The notes: generated from the letters alone by a model not told the origin. A stretch of 20,735 nt of DNA from an uncultured Bacilli bacterium (GCA_934086485.1 CAKOIF010000022.1:1-20735), one strand, 5' to 3'. Shown: positions 7,741-15,989, counted from the first letter of the stretch. Numbers and translations are program-made.

Positions 7741-7769
7741 TTTACAAATTGAAAATTCTTTGATATTTT
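7741..7769 (+). promoter_or_regulatory. Promoter for the carboxypeptidase-like gene
   Basis: TTTACA (7741-7746), 17 bases, TATTTT (7764-7769). The predicted start is about 12 bases before the ATG at 7788, leaving just room for the AAGGAG ribosome binding site at 7776-7781. Confidence 0.5.
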
Positions 7770-7787
7770 TATGGTAAGGAGAGTACA

Positions 7788-8984
7788 ATGAAAAAAGAAA
7801 AACTGGTAGCAAGTGCTCTTGCATTAAATACACTTCTTACAGCGTTAACAATTAAAACAAATGCTAAAACACTTGATGTACCATACATTTATGAAGAAGA
7901 AAAATATGGGGAAAGCGAGCTTGGTAGAGATTTAAATTACTACCATATTGAAAATGAAAAACAAAATTTAAATAGTAAAAAAATACTTTTAAATTTTGCA
8001 ATTCACGGATTTGAGGATGCCTTTGCTTATGACGGCCAGTTACTAGTAAAAATTGCAGAGAACATCATAACTTATTATGAAGAAAATTATGATAAACTAG
8101 GTTCTTATGAACTTTATGTAATTAAGTGCTCTAATCCTGATGGCACTTATGAAGGGATTACAAATAATGGTTATGGTAGATGTACAAGTACTGGTGTGGA
8201 CCTAAATAGGGACTTTGATTATTATCATCAAAAAAGGGACAGTGCAAGATATTATACTCAAGCACCATTTAGTGCTGTTGAGTCACAAGCATTAAGAGAT
8301 GTTACTATTAAAATAAAACCTGATATTGTAATTGATTGCCACGGCTGGCTAAATGGTTATTACGGAAGTTATAATTTATATCAAAAATTTAGTAAGAATT
8401 TTTACTTACCTTATTCAGGCGGTTATGGAAGTGGATATTATTCTTCGTGGGTCACTACGTTAGGTGCAGAGGGAACACTTTTAGAATTTCCTTGGCCCTC
8501 AAATGACCATGATAAATTTGTCGAAACTTATAGTAATAAAATGATTGACCTTATTAATGGTGTTACTAAAGAAACTTTAAGTGAACAACAAAATTTAGAG
8601 AATAATGAATGTAATTTAATTGTGAATAATAAAGTTTATTATCCTTATAGGTCATCAATTAAAGTGGGAAACTCGAATTATTATTCACTTACTGATATTG
8701 CTAGAATGCTAGAATTTGAATTATTTTACGAAAATGGTAAAGTTATTTTAAAAAATAATTGTGAATATTTAACTTTTATTCCAGGGACTAGTATTATGCA
8801 AACAGTTAATAATATCTATGATTTAAAAGGGACAATTTTTGAAAATAATGGAGAATTTTTTGTTCCTCTTAGAGAAGTATTAGAACTTTTAGGTCATAGT
8901 GTTGAATGGAATGGAAAGACAAACTCTATATATATTGATTCAAATATTATATTGAGTAGAAAACTTATTGTTGAAAACTCTTAA
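7788..8984 (+). CDS. Secreted M14-type zinc carboxypeptidase-like protein with copper-amine-oxidase-N-like domain
   Basis: The 398-residue protein has a signal peptide (KKEK, hydrophobic to about residue 22, then NAKT), so it is exported. The peptidase domain has the M14 zinc motif H-x2-E (His73, Glu76, in HGFEDAFAYDG), GVDLNRDF with the substrate-binding Asn140-Arg141, the third zinc ligand His185 in DCHGW, and the catalytic Glu233 in LLEFPW. Residues about 270-390 carry a repeat resembling the copper amine oxidase N-terminal domain (YYSLTDIARMLEF ... FFVPLREVLELLG), a common wall-associated module in Firmicutes. The likely job is trimming cell-wall or environmental peptides; the substrate is not shown. 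It has its own promoter and no clear terminator before the GreA-like gene. Confidence 0.88.
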   Translation: MKKEKLVASALALNTLLTALTIKTNAKTLDVPYIYEEEKYGESELGRDLNYYHIENEKQNLNSKKILLNFAIHGFEDAFAYDGQLLVKIAENIITYYEENYDKLGSYELYVIKCSNPDGTYEGITNNGYGRCTSTGVDLNRDFDYYHQKRDSARYYTQAPFSAVESQALRDVTIKIKPDIVIDCHGWLNGYYGSYNLYQKFSKNFYLPYSGGYGSGYYSSWVTTLGAEGTLLEFPWPSNDHDKFVETYSNKMIDLINGVTKETLSEQQNLENNECNLIVNNKVYYPYRSSIKVGNSNYYSLTDIARMLEFELFYENGKVILKNNCEYLTFIPGTSIMQTVNNIYDLKGTIFENNGEFFVPLREVLELLGHSVEWNGKTNSIYIDSNIILSRKLIVENS

Positions 8985-8999
8985 AATTTATGCTATATT
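8971..8999 (+). promoter_or_regulatory. Promoter for the GreA-like gene
   Basis: TTGAAA (8971-8976), 17 bases ending in TGC, TATATT (8994-8999): a good extended -10 promoter. The -35 and part of the spacer overlap the last codons of the carboxypeptidase-like gene (stop 8982-8984). Confidence 0.65.
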
Positions 9000-9023
9000 T
9001 ATAATAGTGAAAGGAAGGTAGAA

Positions 9024-9521
9024 ATGAGATTAACAATTGAGGAAGCTCAAAAAAAGAACGAAAGAATAGATTTTTTAAAGAGTAGATTAGAGAAAATCAG
9101 AAATGAAAGAAATGATTTCCAAGGTAGTGCTGGATATGATTCTAATGAACCATACTTTGCTTTACTTTCTCAAATGGAAGATACTACAAACAAAGAAATA
9201 ATGCAAATTAATCAAGAACTAGCTACTGCTGAAATTGTTGATCCAACACTTGCTAATGAAAATTTAGTAAACGATGGAGATACAATTGATTTATTAATTA
9301 CATTTGCTGATGGTACTGTGTTATCAAATACAGTAAAAGTTGTAAACCATATTGAAGAGTATCAACCAAATGTTGTTACAACTTCATCTCCAATTGGTAT
9401 GGCTATTTACGGAAAAGAATTAGGTTCTGTAGTTGATTGCCAAACTCCAAATGGAAATATTAAAATTCAAATTATAGGCAAAGCTCTTAAAGAAGAACAA
9501 GAAGAAACTCTTGGAAGATAA
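9024..9521 (+). CDS. GreA/GreB-family transcript cleavage factor-like protein
   Basis: The 165-residue size and two-part layout fit GreA (about 158). Residues 1-75 are charged and helical, consistent with the coiled coil inserted in the RNA polymerase secondary channel. Residues about 85-160 end with TTSSPIGMAIYGKELGSVVDCQTPNG and IKIQIIGKAL, the hallmark C-terminal fold. The expected acidic tip (typically D-x2-EN in GreA) is not obvious: the loop reads FQGSAGYDSNEP, so it may be a divergent Gre-fold regulator rather than a cleavage factor. AAGGAAGG is the ribosome binding site. It ends in a terminator, and the second switch begins about 85 bases beyond that. Confidence 0.75.
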   Translation: MRLTIEEAQKKNERIDFLKSRLEKIRNERNDFQGSAGYDSNEPYFALLSQMEDTTNKEIMQINQELATAEIVDPTLANENLVNDGDTIDLLITFADGTVLSNTVKVVNHIEEYQPNVVTTSSPIGMAIYGKELGSVVDCQTPNGNIKIQIIGKALKEEQEETLGR

Positions 9522-9543
9522 TCAAATTGGTTATCTTTTTTTT
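9515..9543 (+). terminator. Terminator of the GreA-like gene
   Basis: AGATAATC (9516-9523) pairs with GGTTATCT (9529-9536) with one T-G wobble around AAATT, and is followed by a run of eight T. The stop codon lies in the ascending arm. Confidence 0.85.
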
Positions 9544-9626
9544 ATGACTTAAATAATTATGTAAAAAAATGTAAATTCAAAAATTAATTAAAAACGCCTT
9601 TAACTCAGTATCTACCTAGGGTATAT

Positions 9627-9771
9627 TTTCATAAATTATATACTTTTATGAAAAACTATCCCCGTATCTACCTTATCTCTACTACAATTCTAGCATTTTT
9701 TTTAGTAAATTTCTAGTCTTTTCAACGAAATTTGGTACCTCTATTTTCCGAAAAGTATATAATTTATGAAA
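9627..9771. repeat. Invertible promoter switch 2 (same repeats and spacing as switch 1)
   Basis: Bases 9627-9647 and 9751-9771 repeat the same 21-bp perfect inverted repeat as 97-117/221-241, extended here by one further pair. The intervening 103 bp is almost identical to switch 1, with a run of about 50 unchanged bases around the promoter (from about 9687 to 9740). The promoter again points left, away from the surface-protein gene. GTATCTACCT occurs at 9608-9617 and 9664-9673, matching in place and 56-base spacing the GTATTTATCTA pair of switch 1 while differing in sequence. Sharing of repeats predicts one recombinase acting on both loci. Confidence 0.85.
9687..9715 (-). promoter_or_regulatory. 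Leftward extended -10 promoter inside switch 2
   Basis: The minus strand has TAGAAA (9715-9710), 17 bases, and TGC-TAGAAT (9695-9687), identical to switch 1. In the present orientation it would transcribe toward the 3' end of the GreA-like gene in antisense, since the plus-strand terminator there lacks a leftward U-tract. Confidence 0.7.
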
Positions 9772-9807
9772 AAAGAACCCAGTATTTATAAGGGATAGGT
9801 GGATATT

Positions 9808-11607
9808 ATGGAAAAAAGTAAAATAACAAAATCACTTGCTGTGTTTGCATCAGTATTATTAATAATTATTATAGGAGTTGCTTCATTCGCATATTTTGGA
9901 ACGTTTAATGTAAATTTAGTAAATAATGTAGCAGTAAATATTAATTCATCTAGTCCAGGTAATGCAACATTTACCTCAAATGCAACGCAGTTAAATTTAC
10001 AAGTACCAGCGGCAAATATGAGTTATACTGCAGCAAATAATACAGTTGCTGCAAAAGAGGATACTGCATTTTTAGATGTAACTCTTACAGGTTCATCAAA
10101 TTTACTAACAACATGTACATATGATATAGTTTATGAATATGATGCAGGAAGTAATGTTTATGGACAAGGAACAACTACAAAAACAAGTGGTGCTACAAAA
10201 GAAATAACTATAGAAGTAAATGGTATGAATGGAAATAATCACTTTGCTACAGAAACAAATTTTGATCATGCTAATATTCAAAGTTATTATGATAGTACAA
10301 ATAAATATTATAAACTAGTTGAGGGTGCTACAATAAAAAGTTTAGGAAGTACTCAATCAGTAAGATGGAAAATAATAGGAAGATATTATAATTTAGATGT
10401 AAGTCAAGCACAACTTGGTGGAAAAAACTTTACTGGTAAAATATATGCAATAAGTAAGGGATGTTCTTCAGAAGATGGTACCTCAGTTAAAAAAGGTTAT
10501 GAAACAATTCTTGCAAATAATGGAGGGGTAGCAAGTATGACAACTCTTACTTCAACAGATTTTGCAACGGCTACTACCGCCTCAGATAAAGGAATGTATA
10601 AAGCACAAGATGATTTAGGAATGTCTTATTATTTCAGAGGAGCAGTAGATAATAACTGGTTAAAATATGGTAAGTATACGAAAGATACATATTATACATA
10701 TGATGGTGATTATAATTATTCTTTAGTAAGTAGTTGTGATGGAATAGATAACTGCTTTAAAATAGCCTCAAAAGGTGATGATATGTACTGGCGAATAATA
10801 AGAATAAATGGAGATAATTCAATTAGAATGATATACGCGGGTACATATGCACCAGATGCAAATACAAAAGTAACATTAACAGAAAGTGGCAATTTTGATG
10901 ATGATGGTTATGTAATCGAAGGACAAAAAACATCTGTTGGATATTCAAAATTTAATCCAAACTATAATAGTGCAGAATATGTAGGATATATGTATACAAT
11001 AGGAGAGCAACATGGAAATAGTACAGATAGTACAATAAAAACATATTTAGATAATTGGTATGCAAATTATACAGATTTAAATAAAACAGGGACAAAAATA
11101 ACCGATCAAATATATTGTAATGATAGAACAGCATCAACTTCAGATGTTGCATATTCAACTACAAATTATACAACCTTAACTAGTTGGAATTCAACGGGAA
11201 CGGGTTATTATTATGGAGCAACTGGTAGAGTATGGAATGATCCTGTATCACCTGATTATAAATGTCCAGTAGCCAGTGATAAGTTTACAACAACAACAGC
11301 TAAGGGTAATGGAAAATTAACTAATCCAGTAGGACTAATAACAGCTGATGAAATAACTTTTGCTGGATTACCTGCAGAAAAAACAAACAATAGTTTTTAT
11401 TTGCATACTGGGGCTAATTATTGGGCGGGCTCCCCTGTTGTATTCAATTTTCAGAGTATTGCTAGTGAGTTCTCTGTGGATGATGGTGGCGATCTGTCCG
11501 GTAGCAGTGTCAGTAACTATTTTGGGGTCCGTGGCGTAGTTTCTCTATCCTCTGAAAGTAAGTTACTTGGAAGAGGAACATATAATGATGTTTACATTGT
11601 TAGTTGA
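9808..11607 (+). CDS. Membrane-anchored surface protein with DGR-like hypervariable C-terminus (copy 2)
   Basis: The 599-residue paralogue of 278-2038 starts at ATG 9808, preceded by AGGTGG at 9797-9802; this start aligns with copy 1 (MEKSKITKS against MEKNKIKKS), whereas GTG 9799 lies inside the ribosome binding site. It has one hydrophobic segment at about residues 9-30. The N-terminal domain is nearly identical to copy 1 to about residue 235 despite many synonymous changes, suggesting purifying selection or occasional gene conversion. The middle domain has YYFRGAVDNNW, MYWRIIRI, IRMIYAG, AEYVGYMYTIGEQHG, KTYLDNWY and GLITADE. The C-terminus has YWAGSP, a divergent stretch and VRGVVSLSS. 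The stop codon overlaps the -35 of the ileS promoter and no terminator intervenes, so when switched on its transcript may run into the T-box. Confidence 0.85.
   Translation: MEKSKITKSLAVFASVLLIIIIGVASFAYFGTFNVNLVNNVAVNINSSSPGNATFTSNATQLNLQVPAANMSYTAANNTVAAKEDTAFLDVTLTGSSNLLTTCTYDIVYEYDAGSNVYGQGTTTKTSGATKEITIEVNGMNGNNHFATETNFDHANIQSYYDSTNKYYKLVEGATIKSLGSTQSVRWKIIGRYYNLDVSQAQLGGKNFTGKIYAISKGCSSEDGTSVKKGYETILANNGGVASMTTLTSTDFATATTASDKGMYKAQDDLGMSYYFRGAVDNNWLKYGKYTKDTYYTYDGDYNYSLVSSCDGIDNCFKIASKGDDMYWRIIRINGDNSIRMIYAGTYAPDANTKVTLTESGNFDDDGYVIEGQKTSVGYSKFNPNYNSAEYVGYMYTIGEQHGNSTDSTIKTYLDNWYANYTDLNKTGTKITDQIYCNDRTASTSDVAYSTTNYTTLTSWNSTGTGYYYGATGRVWNDPVSPDYKCPVASDKFTTTTAKGNGKLTNPVGLITADEITFAGLPAEKTNNSFYLHTGANYWAGSPVVFNFQSIASEFSVDDGGDLSGSSVSNYFGVRGVVSLSSESKLLGRGTYNDVYIVS
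11422..11541 (+). other. Candidate DGR variable region, copy 2
   Basis: This runs from YWAGSP to VRGVV. Bases 11461-11520 are 50% G+C. Of 30 codons at 11437-11526, 24 are NNY and only one ends in A, an abrupt change from A-ending codons on both sides. Residues are mostly S, D, G, N, F, Y, as expected from mutated AAY codons, interspersed with invariant-looking G, L and V positions. It is two codons longer than copy 1, so the two regions may descend from different templates. GTCCGTGGCGTA near the end shares CGTGGCGTA with copy 1. Confidence 0.7.
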
Positions 11608-11632
11608 CAATCAAAAAAAAAAAGCATATAAT
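11604..11632 (+). promoter_or_regulatory. Consensus sigma-A promoter of the ileS leader
   Basis: TTGACA (11604-11609), a 17-base spacer containing eleven A residues, and TATAAT (11627-11632) match consensus at every position. The TGA stop of the upstream surface-protein gene (11605-11607) is part of the -35 hexamer. Confidence 0.92.
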
Positions 11633-11638
11633 TTAGAT

Positions 11639-11856
11639 ATGTTTTGAGAAAAACTATGAACAAGACGAAATTACTTATGGAGTTGATAAGAGAGTTAGCA
11701 ATTGGTGAAAGCTAATAACAAAGTAGTAATTTGGATCACTTGGGAGTTGTTTATCTAAGTAAATAGGGTAAACTGTGTAATTCGCATTAAGAATAATAAG
11801 TTAAATATAAAGGTGGTACCGTGCTATATGCACCCTTTTGGTAACCACTTTTTTTA
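11639..11856 (+). promoter_or_regulatory. T-box leader, isoleucine-specific
   Basis: This leader senses uncharged tRNA-Ile and controls ileS. Typical elements are in order: GAGAG then GGTGAAAGC in stem I, a specifier ATC (11735-11737) in GGATCACTT, and the T-box motif GGTGGTACCGTG (11812-11823) that binds the tRNA acceptor end. The terminator pairs AAGGTGGTACC (11810-11820) with GGTAACCACTT (11840-11850) and ends in seven T. The antiterminator and terminator share the T-box bases, so transcription continues only when uncharged tRNA-Ile is bound. Confidence 0.92.
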
Positions 11857-11871
11857 ATGGAGGGAAGAAAG

Positions 11872-14800
11872 ATGTTTAAAAAATTAGATGAAAGAAAAAC
11901 TAATGAAGTTGAAAAAAGTATATTAGATACTTGGCAAAAAGAGAATATTTTATCACTAACTACAAAAGGTGATGAAAATTTTGTATTTTATGATGGACCA
12001 ATTTATGCTAATGCTAAACCGGGAATTCATCATGTATTTGCAAAAACAATTAAAGATGCTTTTTGTAAGTATAATGTAATGAATGGTAAAAAGGTACTTA
12101 GAAAAATAGGCCTTGATACTCATGGACTTCCAATCGAGGTTAATGTTGAAAAGAAATTAGGTTTTTCTGGTAAAGCAGATATTGAAAAATTTGGTGTAGA
12201 AAATTTTTGTAAAGAGTGTAATAAAGAAACCGCTACAAATATTGATGAAGTAGATAAAGTAACTCAAATGATGGGTCAATTTATTGATACTAAAAATCCA
12301 TATATTACATGTAGTAATGATTTCATTGAATCTGAATGGTGGATTTTAAAAACAATGCATGAAAAAGGACTTATTTATTATGGCTCTAAAGTACTTCCAT
12401 ATTGTCCTAGATGTGGAACAGAACTTGCATCACATGAAGTAAGTCAAGGTTATGAAGAAGATAGTGTAAATACTGTTATTGTTCCTTTTAAAATAAAGGG
12501 TAAAGATGAATATATGCTTGTTTGGACTACTACTCCTTGGACACTTCTTGATAATGTTGCAGCATGTGTTAATCCAGATTTAACTTATGTAAAAGTTGAA
12601 AGTATGGGTTATAAATTTATATTATGTGAAAGTTTAGTAGAAAAGGTTTTAGGAGAAAATGTAAAAGTTCTTGAATCATTTAAAGGTACTGATTTAGTAG
12701 GAACAGAGTATGAACAATTAATGCCTTTTGCAAAGGTAGAGGGAAAAGCTTTTGTTGTAGTCGCAGACTCTTATGTTACTGCGGATGATGGTACTGGAAT
12801 AGTTCATATTGCTCCTGCATATGGTGCTGATGATAATAGAGTATGTACTCAAAATGGAATATCATTTGTTCAAAGTGTAGGTAGTGATGGTAAATATAAA
12901 ATTGGTCCTTGGAAAGGAACTCTTGTAACTGACAAAGATCTTGAGATAGAGATTATCAAATATTTAAAAGAAAATGATAAATTATTTAAGAAAATTAAAA
13001 TGGTTCACGATTATCCTCATTGCTGGAGATGTAAAAGTCCACTTATCTATTATGCAAAACCAGCTTGGTATGTAAAAACAACTGCTTATAAAGATAAAAT
13101 TATTGAGGCTAATAAAGCTATTAATTGGTATCCAGATTATGTAGGTCAAAAAAGATTTAATAATTGGCTTGAAAATATGATTGACTGGGGTATCTCAAGA
13201 AATAGATATTGGGGATGTCCTCTTCCTATTTGGGTATGTGATGATTGCAATCATTTTGATGTAATTGGAAGTGTAAAGGAACTTAATGATAGAGCAAATG
13301 AAAAAAACATTGATATTAAAAATATGGAGCTTCATAGACCTTATGTAGATAATATTACAATGACTTGTCCAAAATGTGGCGGAACAATGCATAGAGTTAA
13401 AGATGTTTTAGATGTATGGTTTGATTCCGGTTCAATGCCATATGCACAGTATCATTATCCATTTGAAAATAAAGAACTTTTTGAAAGCCAATTTCCTGCA
13501 GATTTTATTGCTGAAGGTGTAGACCAAACTCGTGGATGGTTCTATGTACTACTTGTAATAAGTACAATTATAAGTGGAACTTCATCATTTAAAAATGTTG
13601 TAGTTAATGATATGATGCTTGATAAAAATGGTAAAAAAATGAGTAAATCCACAGGTAATATCATTGATCCAATTGCTATTATGGAAAAATATGGAGCAGA
13701 TTCTATTAGATGGTATATGCTTTATGCTTCTCCAGTATGGACACCACTTAAATTTGATGAAGATGGTGTAAAAGAGGTATATTCTAAATTTGTTAACCCT
13801 TTAAAAAATACATATTCATTCTTCCAAATGTATGCTAATGTAGATAATATTAATATAAATGAATGTAATGTAGATTACACTCAAAGAGAGGAAATCGATA
13901 AATGGCTTTTGTCAAAATATAATAATTTAGTTAAAAATGTAAGAAATGCTTTTACTGAATATGATTTAAATAAAGTTACTAAATATATTACATCATTTGT
14001 ATCAGATGATTTATCAAATTGGTATATTAGACGTAATCGTAATAGATTCTGGGGAAGCACACTTAATAACTCAAAGAAAAGTGTTTATATGACTACTTAT
14101 GAAGTATTAAGTGGATTATGTAAATTAATTGCTCCGATTGCTCCATTTGTTTCTGAGGAAATCTATACTAATTTAACAGGCGAAAAATCAGTTCATTTAG
14201 CAAGTTACCCAGTTTGCAATGAAAGTCTTATAAATCCTTCTTTAGAGGAAAAAATGGATTTAGTAAGAGATCTTATTTCTATAGGAAGATACGCTAGAGA
14301 AGAAAATAAAATTAAAGTAAGACAACCTTTATCTGAAGTATTAATTGATGGTAAATATGAAAGTATTATTGATAATTTAACATCCCTTATCAAAGAGGAA
14401 TTAAATGTTAAAGAGGTTAAATTTATAAATGATATTAATACTTATATGAACTTTGAAGTAAAACCTAACTTTAAAGAGGCTGGTAAAGTATTTGGTAAAA
14501 ATATGAAAGCTTATCAAGAAAAATTATTAAATCTAACTGAAGAAGAACTTGAAAGTATTCAAAAAGGTGAAAGTATTACTTTAAATGTTAGTGGTGAAAA
14601 TTATGAAGTTACGCCCGTCTTAGTGGATATTAGATATAATGCCAAAGAGGGCTTTGATATCGGTATGGATAATGGTAAGTTTGTAATACTTAATGCTGTT
14701 ATTACTGATTCACTTAAAAAAGAGGGTAATGCTAGAGAATTTGTATCTAAAGTACAAGCAATTAGAAAAGAAAGTAATTTTGATATTGATAATAGAATTA

Positions 14801-14967
14801 TAATAAGTGTTAATGCTGATGAAGAGTTTGCAAGTTCTATTAAAGATAATCTAGATTATGTAAAAAATGAAACTCTTGCTGTAGAAATTAACTTTGATGA
14901 TTCTATAGAAAAAGATTTAACATTAAATGATTATAGTGTTGGTATTAAACTTGAAAGGGTAGCGTAA
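11872..14967 (+). CDS. ileS: Isoleucyl-tRNA synthetase, type 2 (IleRS2), with GXHH signature
   Basis: The 1031-residue enzyme charges tRNA-Ile. ATG 11872 is chosen because GGAGG (11859-11863) is correctly spaced before it; ATG 11857 overlaps that site. Motifs in order: the HIGH-equivalent reads GIHH (residues 51-54), then GLDTHGLPIE. The CP1 editing domain shows TTTPWTLLDNVA and GTGIVHIAPAYGADD, followed by CWRCKSPLIYYAKPAW. DVWFDSGS, GVDQTRGWFY and KKMSKSTGN follow, then the anticodon-binding domain. The C-terminus (ILNAVITDSLKKEG, AREFVSKVQAIRK) is the type 2 form without the type 1 terminal zinc finger. The swapped GXHH motif was reported for mupirocin hyper-resistant IleRS2 enzymes. It is regulated by the T-box and ends at a terminator. 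Confidence 0.96.
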   Translation: MFKKLDERKTNEVEKSILDTWQKENILSLTTKGDENFVFYDGPIYANAKPGIHHVFAKTIKDAFCKYNVMNGKKVLRKIGLDTHGLPIEVNVEKKLGFSGKADIEKFGVENFCKECNKETATNIDEVDKVTQMMGQFIDTKNPYITCSNDFIESEWWILKTMHEKGLIYYGSKVLPYCPRCGTELASHEVSQGYEEDSVNTVIVPFKIKGKDEYMLVWTTTPWTLLDNVAACVNPDLTYVKVESMGYKFILCESLVEKVLGENVKVLESFKGTDLVGTEYEQLMPFAKVEGKAFVVVADSYVTADDGTGIVHIAPAYGADDNRVCTQNGISFVQSVGSDGKYKIGPWKGTLVTDKDLEIEIIKYLKENDKLFKKIKMVHDYPHCWRCKSPLIYYAKPAWYVKTTAYKDKIIEANKAINWYPDYVGQKRFNNWLENMIDWGISRNRYWGCPLPIWVCDDCNHFDVIGSVKELNDRANEKNIDIKNMELHRPYVDNITMTCPKCGGTMHRVKDVLDVWFDSGSMPYAQYHYPFENKELFESQFPADFIAEGVDQTRGWFYVLLVISTIISGTSSFKNVVVNDMMLDKNGKKMSKSTGNIIDPIAIMEKYGADSIRWYMLYASPVWTPLKFDEDGVKEVYSKFVNPLKNTYSFFQMYANVDNININECNVDYTQREEIDKWLLSKYNNLVKNVRNAFTEYDLNKVTKYITSFVSDDLSNWYIRRNRNRFWGSTLNNSKKSVYMTTYEVLSGLCKLIAPIAPFVSEEIYTNLTGEKSVHLASYPVCNESLINPSLEEKMDLVRDLISIGRYAREENKIKVRQPLSEVLIDGKYESIIDNLTSLIKEELNVKEVKFINDINTYMNFEVKPNFKEAGKVFGKNMKAYQEKLLNLTEEELESIQKGESITLNVSGENYEVTPVLVDIRYNAKEGFDIGMDNGKFVILNAVITDSLKKEGNAREFVSKVQAIRKESNFDIDNRIIISVNADEEFASSIKDNLDYVKNETLAVEINFDDSIEKDLTLNDYSVGIKLERVA

Positions 14968-14980
14968 GTTACCTTTTTTC
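14958..14980 (+). terminator. Terminator of ileS
   Basis: GGTAGC (14958-14963) pairs with GTTACC (14968-14973) around GTAA, followed by six or more T. The ileS stop codon overlaps the loop. Confidence 0.75.
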
Positions 14981-14984
14981 ATTT

Positions 14985-15015
14985 AAAAAATATGAAATTT
15001 ACTATTAACTTCATA
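14985..15015 (-). terminator. Terminator of the LysR-type gene
   Basis: On the minus strand TATGAAGTT (15015-15007) pairs with AATTTCATA (14999-14991) with one wobble, followed by six T (14990-14985). It ends the leftward lysR transcript and converges with the ileS terminator. Confidence 0.7.
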
Positions 15016-15078
15016 CCTTTATTCGTCTCTAAAAATTTTTTGAGTAATTTCGTGCAAATTAAAATGTATTATAAAATA

Positions 15079-15978
15079 TTAAATATCAACTTTGTTTGTC
15101 ACAATTTCAATTAATTTTTTTGTACTAAAACTAGGTAAATGTTTGTTAGAAATAGCAAAACCGATATATCTTTCAGGAATATTTTCTTTTATTTTAAGAG
15201 AAAATATTTTACCATCATTTAAGTCTTTTTGAATAAATTCTTTTACTGCATAACCAATACCAAAACCAGCTTTACAAAATTCTGTTACAAGAGAGTAACT
15301 TGCAAGTTCGATGTTTGGTTTTAAGGTTATGTTTTTTTCTTTCAAGAAATTATCTAAAAAGTTTCTTGTATTAGAACCTTTAGCTTGAAAAATCAATGAG
15401 TAATTTTTAAGCGTTTCTAACGAAATAACTTTATTATTAAGTTCACTATATTTTTTACTTGCTATAAAGACATCATGAATTTTTTTACATTCTATTATAT
15501 CAATGTCATTTCCATAATCTTTATCATTTAAATTTAAAAATACAATGTCAATTAATCCATTTTTTAATTCATTAATAAGATGTGAAGTAATACCATTAGT
15601 AATTTGAATATCTATTTTAGGATATAATTTATTAAATTTTTCTAAATATGGAAGAAGAAATTCTTTGGTTAATGTTGAATTAATACCAATTTTTATAACT
15701 CCAGTTTCTAAATTAATTAAATCACTAAATTTATTTTCAGCACTATTTATATATTCCATGGCTTTGGTAATATAACTATAAAATTCTTTTCCCTCTTCGG
15801 TAAGAATAACACCTTTTTTAGTTCTTACAAATAAAGTTCCTCCGAGTTTTTCTTCGAGAAGTTTTATAGTTTTACTGATAGCCGGTTGTGATATATGTAA
15901 GTTTTCACTTGCTTTAGTAATATTTTGCTCTTTAGCAACTTCATAAAATATTTTGTAGTATTCTAAATTAATATTCAT
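15079..15978 (-). CDS. LysR-type transcriptional regulator
   Basis: The 299-residue protein has the usual LysR length. The N-terminal winged helix-turn-helix (about residues 5-60) shows YYKIFYEVAKEQNITKASE, LHISQPAISKTIKLLEE and LFVRTKKGVILTEEG. The remainder is the periplasmic-binding-protein-like effector domain, with GVIKIGINSTLTKEFLLPYL and GFGIGYAVKEFI. The ligand and regulon are not evident. The start (ATG at 15978-15976) has GGAGG eight bases upstream. A perfect palindrome 12-28 bases before the start suggests autoregulation. The divergent neighbours at 16067 and 16165 are the usual place for a LysR target. Confidence 0.92.
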   Translation of the reverse strand: MNINLEYYKIFYEVAKEQNITKASENLHISQPAISKTIKLLEEKLGGTLFVRTKKGVILTEEGKEFYSYITKAMEYINSAENKFSDLINLETGVIKIGINSTLTKEFLLPYLEKFNKLYPKIDIQITNGITSHLINELKNGLIDIVFLNLNDKDYGNDIDIIECKKIHDVFIASKKYSELNNKVISLETLKNYSLIFQAKGSNTRNFLDNFLKEKNITLKPNIELASYSLVTEFCKAGFGIGYAVKEFIQKDLNDGKIFSLKIKENIPERYIGFAISNKHLPSFSTKKLIEIVTNKVDI

Positions 15979-15989
15979 AATAACCTCCG

